Positions 59,363 through 64,000 of a stretch of DNA of 64,000 nt are shown in pieces. Source of the DNA: Chimonanthus salicifolius (Eukaryota > Streptophyta > Magnoliopsida > Laurales > Calycanthaceae). Numbering within the stretch: the stretch's first letter is position 1; every line of letters begins with the position of its first letter. Under the pieces are notes generated by a model that was not told the DNA's origin, did no database searches, and worked only from the letters and a program-made list of their open reading frames with translations. The DNA is taken from the NCBI GenBank assembly GCA_013350335.1, contig CM023539.1, positions 22,561,043 through 22,625,042 on the forward strand. The letters run 5' to 3'. The position numbers were made by a program, and so were the translations under genes.

Positions 59363-59789
59363 AGAACTCTTGCAAATCATTTGGGGTCCACAAATCTCAC
59401 TAATATAGGAATTGCACAAGGGAAACATGTGTGGTGCCTTGTCTCCCAAGGCCACCAACGAAAATTGGAGAAAAGATAGGGAGATGGGAAAATTAGTCTT
59501 TTCACAATTAAAATTTTATTTGATACAAACACACTTTAAATTTGTATTTATTAGAAATTTATTTTAATTCAATGTTTTAAGTTAAAAATCTATCACTAAA
59601 TTTTATTTTCTCATTAATCAATTCTTTAATTAAGAGGGAATTAAAATTGTGTGATCTATTGAGGATGGTATGTGTGAAATCGGGGAATTAATTTAATTAA
59701 ATTCTTAGTTTCTGTGTGTTTTTCCAAGCATTTTTAATAAAATAAAATAACACACAGGTACAAACAAATATTTTAATTTTCTAAACTAG

Positions 59790-60020
59790 CTCTACCAGTC
59801 TCCACTAATTTGTTATTCCGGGTAAGGTCCCAATAGTCAACCATATCTGCAGCATCTTCTATCTCTACAACTTCCAACTGTTTATCTATTGAAATCTCAT
59901 CCATTGGTTCTATTTAGCCAAGGACATTAACGAAGTTGTTAGTGTCTTAACAATCATCATATAAAGGTGACTGAAGCTCCTCACGTGCTCAAAATGTCAA
60001 CATGTCACCTTCACTACTAA
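59790..60020 (-). pseudogene. Unrecognised minus-strand coding relic, 5' part
   Basis: The minus-strand frame reads FVNVLG, a stop, then IEPMDEISIDKQLEVVEIED and DMVDYWDLTRNNKLVETGRA, reaching CTAGC at 59786-59790. The same CTAGC at 49202-49206 continues the frame without a shift. Acidic, three stops in about 75 codons. The upstream side is cut by the gypsy LTR at 60027. It may be an old transposase, retroelement or host gene; no assignment is possible by eye. Confidence 0.45.
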
Positions 60021-60026
60021 AGTTTG

Positions 60027-63000
60027 TGTAACACCCCGAAATCTTAAGCCAGTAAATTAGTGTAATCCTCTCTTAAGAGTGTGGATTTGAGATAGGGCCA
60101 GGTGTTGAATTAAGGGAGAAAAGAAATGAAAATAAAAAGATAAGAAAAACTGAAGATTTCCAGAAGGAAATATCGACGTGGTCGATATGTCAACTTGAAG
60201 TATGTATCGACTTGGGCACATGTATATGAAAAACGACTCGAAGCTAAGATTTCTAGAAAGATGTATCGTGTTTGGTTGATGTGTTGGATGGTTGTACATA
60301 TCGACCATGAACATGTATCGAGAATGCCCAGTCGTGCAAGTCAAGATCTAACAGTTGTCTGTTGTCCCATCATCCACCTACCCCACCTACCACCGTCCTT
60401 GGTGACGAATGAGAAGCCTCCACGTGTCTAGTATGTTGACCGAGGAGAAGGAAGAAAATCCCAGATATATATATATATATCGACCTTTGTTGATGTATCG
60501 AGAGGTGTACGTATCGAGTTTGTCGATATGTGTGATACAGAACCCAAAGCTCACATTTTTGGATGAAGCATATCGTATTCAGTCGACACATAGATTTACC
60601 CAGAAAATGTATATATCGACTTGGTCGATATGTATGGTGGAGCGACCCAAAGGTTGAAATTTTAGATGATACATATCGTATTTTGTCGACACATACAATT
60701 TTACAGGAATGGGACATATCAACTTTTACTGTTTATCGAACAAGTGCAGATACTTGAATCTAATTCCCACAACCACTCTCTGTACACGTCCCCTCATGCA
60801 TTAAATGCATGACGATAACACTCCACCTACCCCATTTCCGGTCTGAAGCTACAAGAAGAGAGGAAATAGAGAAGAGAATAAGAGGAAACGAAGAGAGAAA
60901 GAACCGGTGAAAGAAGAGGAAACGAAGAGAAGCAAGGAAGGAGGAGAGAAGCTTGAGATCCGAACTCAAGGCTTGCTCCTCAAGAGAAACCCACAAATTC
61001 GTCGAGGTATGGTAATTTACTTGTGATTAAGAATTGATAAAATGATCTAAACGGCTTAGATCCGGTTAGATCTAAGGTTGGGAAGAACACAAAACCAAAT
61101 GGAAGACATGAATGCTCAAAAATGAAGAGCTGCAGCGAAATCCAGGTGTACATATCGACCAAAGGTCGATATGTACTCTGAATATCAGTTTGAAAATAGA
61201 AAATATGTCGTTCGAAAGACCAAGCTCAGAGATATGTGTCGACGTTGGTCGATATGTACCTCTGGAAGTGGAAAATGAAATAAAGAAAAAGAGAAAGCAT
61301 GATTTCGGGCTAAATCCCGGGATATACATCGACTAGAGTCGATGTGTATACCTGAGAAAAAGAGCAAAGAAAGGGAAGGAGACAGATCAGCCTCAGGCGA
61401 TACATCGACTAATGTCGATGTGTCAAGTCTGTAGACATATCGACTGGGGTCGATATGTAGTACAGGACTGTTAGCATTTTGGGGCTTTTAGCCCAAGTGA
61501 TGTGTTTTTTTTTTGTGTGAGGTTAACTTAGACCCCCAATAGCTTTCACTAATTGACTCTTAGGACTTAATTAAGATCTAATTGAATGAGATTAAGGGAT
61601 TATACATTGTAATGACTAGAAATTTGTATCTTTGATGCATGTGATGTGTATAAACAAGGAATCAAGGAGAAACTCCGATTTGTACGAGTAAGTCCAAGGA
61701 TCAATCCTCGGCACCGATTATCTCCGATCAAGTAGGTTTTCCTACTTTGTTGAAGTACTATGGGGTGAACTATGTACTTACTGTTTTATGACGAATAATT
61801 ATTTTAATTTTTATCTAAGATGGTATGATTATGACTGTGAAGATATGATAGATTTCAGTTATAATGTATTTGAAATGAAATTATGATACGTTCAAATGAA
61901 TTAGTATTTGGTGATAATATCGTAGACTTCAGTCATAATGTATTGGAAATGGAAGTATGGTAGATTTCAGATATGATTTATATGAAATGATTTCACGTAT
62001 GAGATAGATTTATGTCATATGAGTCTTAAGCTATTTTGAGTATGTGAAAAAGTATCATGTTTTGAAATAGTGAGAGATTAAGATAAGTATGAGAAAGGAA
62101 TTAATATGATAAAAAATGCATTAAAAAGAGATGAGAACATAAGGCATGCATGAGTAGAAGTTAGCATGTAAGAGTATGCATTGAAAGACATCACATCATT
62201 ATGGTCATTTGTATCCATCCTCATGTACATAATAAGGAATGGGAAGTCTATTGATGAACTAGAGGGACATTAGTCCAGTGTCGGTTGTTGAGTAATGTAA
62301 TGAATGATATGGACATTACGATTGACGAATCAATGGGCTGAGCAATTCCGGACAGACCTTGATGTCGTAACTGGGAATGGTGGTAGTCACAGATGATGAG
62401 ACCAATGGGCTGAGCAGACCGGAACAGACCTTGGTATTGTGACTGAAATTTATATCACTGTGAATGTCAGTATGTAAAAGTGCAAGAATGTGAATGATGA
62501 TAAATGTGAATGTAATAGTCCCCGGTGAATCCGATTAAGTTGATGATATGGGGTATGGTACCCCAAGGTGTAAATTGAAATAAGAGTATGGGAAGATAGT
62601 ATTCCCCATGGTTGTAAATGAGTCTGGGAAACACCTAGGCATGGGGCATGATGAGAACATAAATGGATCATGGCACCCATGGCATGAGCACATTGCATAT
62701 TAATCAATATTTTATATGAATTAAGTATGGAAGTTGGAAATAAAGATGTAAGTATGATTTCAATATGTGTTTTGATTTTGATATCATTATAAGAATGAGA
62801 TTATGAAAGGAAGTTTTGAAATGGTATTTATAATATGAAGTTTTTCTAAAATGATGATGTTTTGGAGAAGAGTATTAAGTTTGATATTTTTATGAGGAAA
62901 AGACATGAATTTCAAATGTGAGAGTAAAGTATGATTTGAATGAGGGATTTTACAACCATGAAGAATATAGAAAAGTATATGATACTTTTAATATAAAATT

Positions 63001-63578
63001 ATGATTTCGGAATCGAATATATAAGTAAAAGTATGGTTTTCTGTAATGTTCGTCAGTGTACCATTATGATCGGAATTCCTACTGGGCGCGTTAACTAAGT
63101 CCATAAATTCCCCCACTAGATGTGTATGCAGGTTTAAAGTACATAATTGAGATCGAGTCAAGGGATGGTCGGATATGGACGAAGTGAAGAACCGAGTGGA
63201 TAGCTTGGAGGATTTAGATATTTTATGTTTTGAGAGTTGTGAGGATATTGAAGTTGTATAATGATATTCATTTTGAGGATTGTAATATTACATCACTCTT
63301 GTACTTTGATTTGTAATTGACTCAATGTGATCATTGGTGGAAACTTCCTTCTCTACTATAAAATGTATGTTGACTATTCATGCGATATTACGAAATGTTT
63401 ATAAATCTTCCGCAGGATCACGTTAGTATGTGCAATTATAATGCATACACTAGTTGGGTCAGTCTTGGATCGGGTCTTCGGACCTGAACTCGACTCGCGC
63501 CGTGGCGTTTGCCTCCCTCTCCACTCAAATATCTCTATTATAACTCTAATGATGGTGGTCAGGGGGAGGGGCGCTACA
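60027..63578 (+). mobile_element. Long gypsy 5' LTR (Tekay/Del-like), 3552 bp
   Basis: It starts TGTAACACCCCG and ends GGCGCTACA, followed by a primer-binding site, so it is the 5' LTR of a + strand element whose body is outside the window or disrupted. The length and the TGTAACACCCC terminus fit Tekay/Del gypsy elements. Internal direct repeats include caatgggctgagca-accgga-cagacctt at about 62328-62375 and 62403-62452. Confidence 0.85.
60165..61460 (+). promoter_or_regulatory. Inverted-repeat array in the gypsy LTR
   Basis: At least eight ACATATCGAC / GTCGATATGT pairs. The clearest has perfect 13-bp arms around 3 bp: 61148-61160 (GTACATATCGACC) and 61164-61176. Others: 60170-60195, 60611-60632, 61232-61256, 61323-61348, 61401-61423, 61433-61458. 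Confidence 0.6.
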
Positions 63579-63579
63579 G

Positions 63580-63591
63580 TTGGTATCAGAG
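63580..63591 (+). promoter_or_regulatory. Primer-binding site of the gypsy element
   Basis: tggtatcagagc, complementary to initiator tRNA-Met, one base after the LTR end; the next bases (atgaatac) begin the internal region, which is interrupted at 63736. Confidence 0.88.
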
Positions 63592-63735
63592 CATGAATAC
63601 GAAATAAGGAACAATTTCCCAAGTCAAAATACAAACAGAGTTGAGTTGGAATGAGTTTGGAAACATTTCTCAAATGAGAGGTAGATGAGAAGTCAAGACA
63701 CTCCCTAATGTGTGTAGAATTCTGACATAGAATTG

Positions 63736-64000
63736 TGAAATTCCGTTAATAGAGTAATGCACGACTTAGAGGGGGGTAAATAGGTCTAATCCGATTTTAT
63801 TTCCCTTTTTAAAATAAATCAGATTTAACAATATGTGCAGCGGAATAAACGTGTGCACAAGTGAAAACAAATGAATCAAACCATTAAAATAAACCACACA
63901 TGCACAACGATATATAGTGGTTCGATTCACCTGAACCTACATCCACTGCTGGACTCGCCCTCTCTAAGGCTATCCCAAATGCACTATGTATGGGAGTCAC
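63736..64000 (-). mobile_element. Start of a second family D LTR (runs off the window)
   Basis: tgaaattccgttaatagag and the following 260 bp match 2369-2640 (taggtctgatccgattttat, gcagcggaataaacgtgtg), same orientation. It interrupts the internal region of the gypsy element that begins at 63579. Confidence 0.85.

Noticed and set aside
1..64000. Novel host gene cluster or defence system
   Set aside because: Apart from MSH4 all coding content that I can identify is retroelement-derived; the novelty lies in element structure and LTR regulation.

Overview
This is nuclear DNA of a flowering plant. The evidence is one recognisable spliced gene with GT-AG introns, Ty1/copia and Ty3/gypsy LTR retrotransposons primed by initiator-tRNA-Met, plant L1-type LINEs with a C-terminal RNase H, and hAT-type MITEs. 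I cannot name the species. The sparse genes, giant introns and deep nesting suggest a medium or large genome.

The host gene is the 3' half of MSH4, the meiotic MutS homologue, on the + strand. Ten exons (154-217, then 21245 to 42539) join in one frame to give 350 codons and a stop. They cover the end of the core/lever region and the whole MutS ATPase domain. Two introns are giant: 218-21244 (21,027 bp) and 22018-41243 (19,226 bp). The other seven introns are 70 to 420 bp.

First giant intron. A minus-strand LINE (879-4310) has its reverse transcriptase split by a solo LTR (2369-3858, target duplication ACCCC). A decayed minus-strand Copia element is cut in two by a 12.1-kb Sirevirus-like LTR element (6229-18354, target duplication TCCTG). 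That element holds another LINE (9318-14131, 11-bp duplication). A third LINE (20053-21140, 15-bp duplication) sits in the Copia LTR.

Second giant intron. It holds a LINE remnant, a gag-only Gypsy element (23420-26717), a truncated Sirevirus-like LTR (26718-28313), and a Copia element (29696-40541) that landed in an (AT)n microsatellite. That Copia contains a gag-only Gypsy (34803-40044), and one LTR of that Gypsy contains a solo LTR (34824-35664, duplication ATAGG).

Downstream of MSH4 (42540-64000) I see no intact host gene. There are MITEs (45084-45260; 47298-47767 with an 8-bp hAT duplication), divergent tandem repeats, a block of gypsy LTR fragments (49207-57678), a solo LTR (57679-59362, duplication AGAAC), a 3.55-kb gypsy LTR with its primer-binding site (60027-63591), and the edge of another LTR (63736-64000). 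An unrecognised minus-strand reading frame is split by the 49207-59785 block, with CTAGC on both sides.

The most unusual signal is in the LTRs. At least five LTR families carry dense CpG-containing inverted repeats. In the four Sirevirus-like families the array lies just upstream of a TATA-like box, and the palindrome core differs between families.
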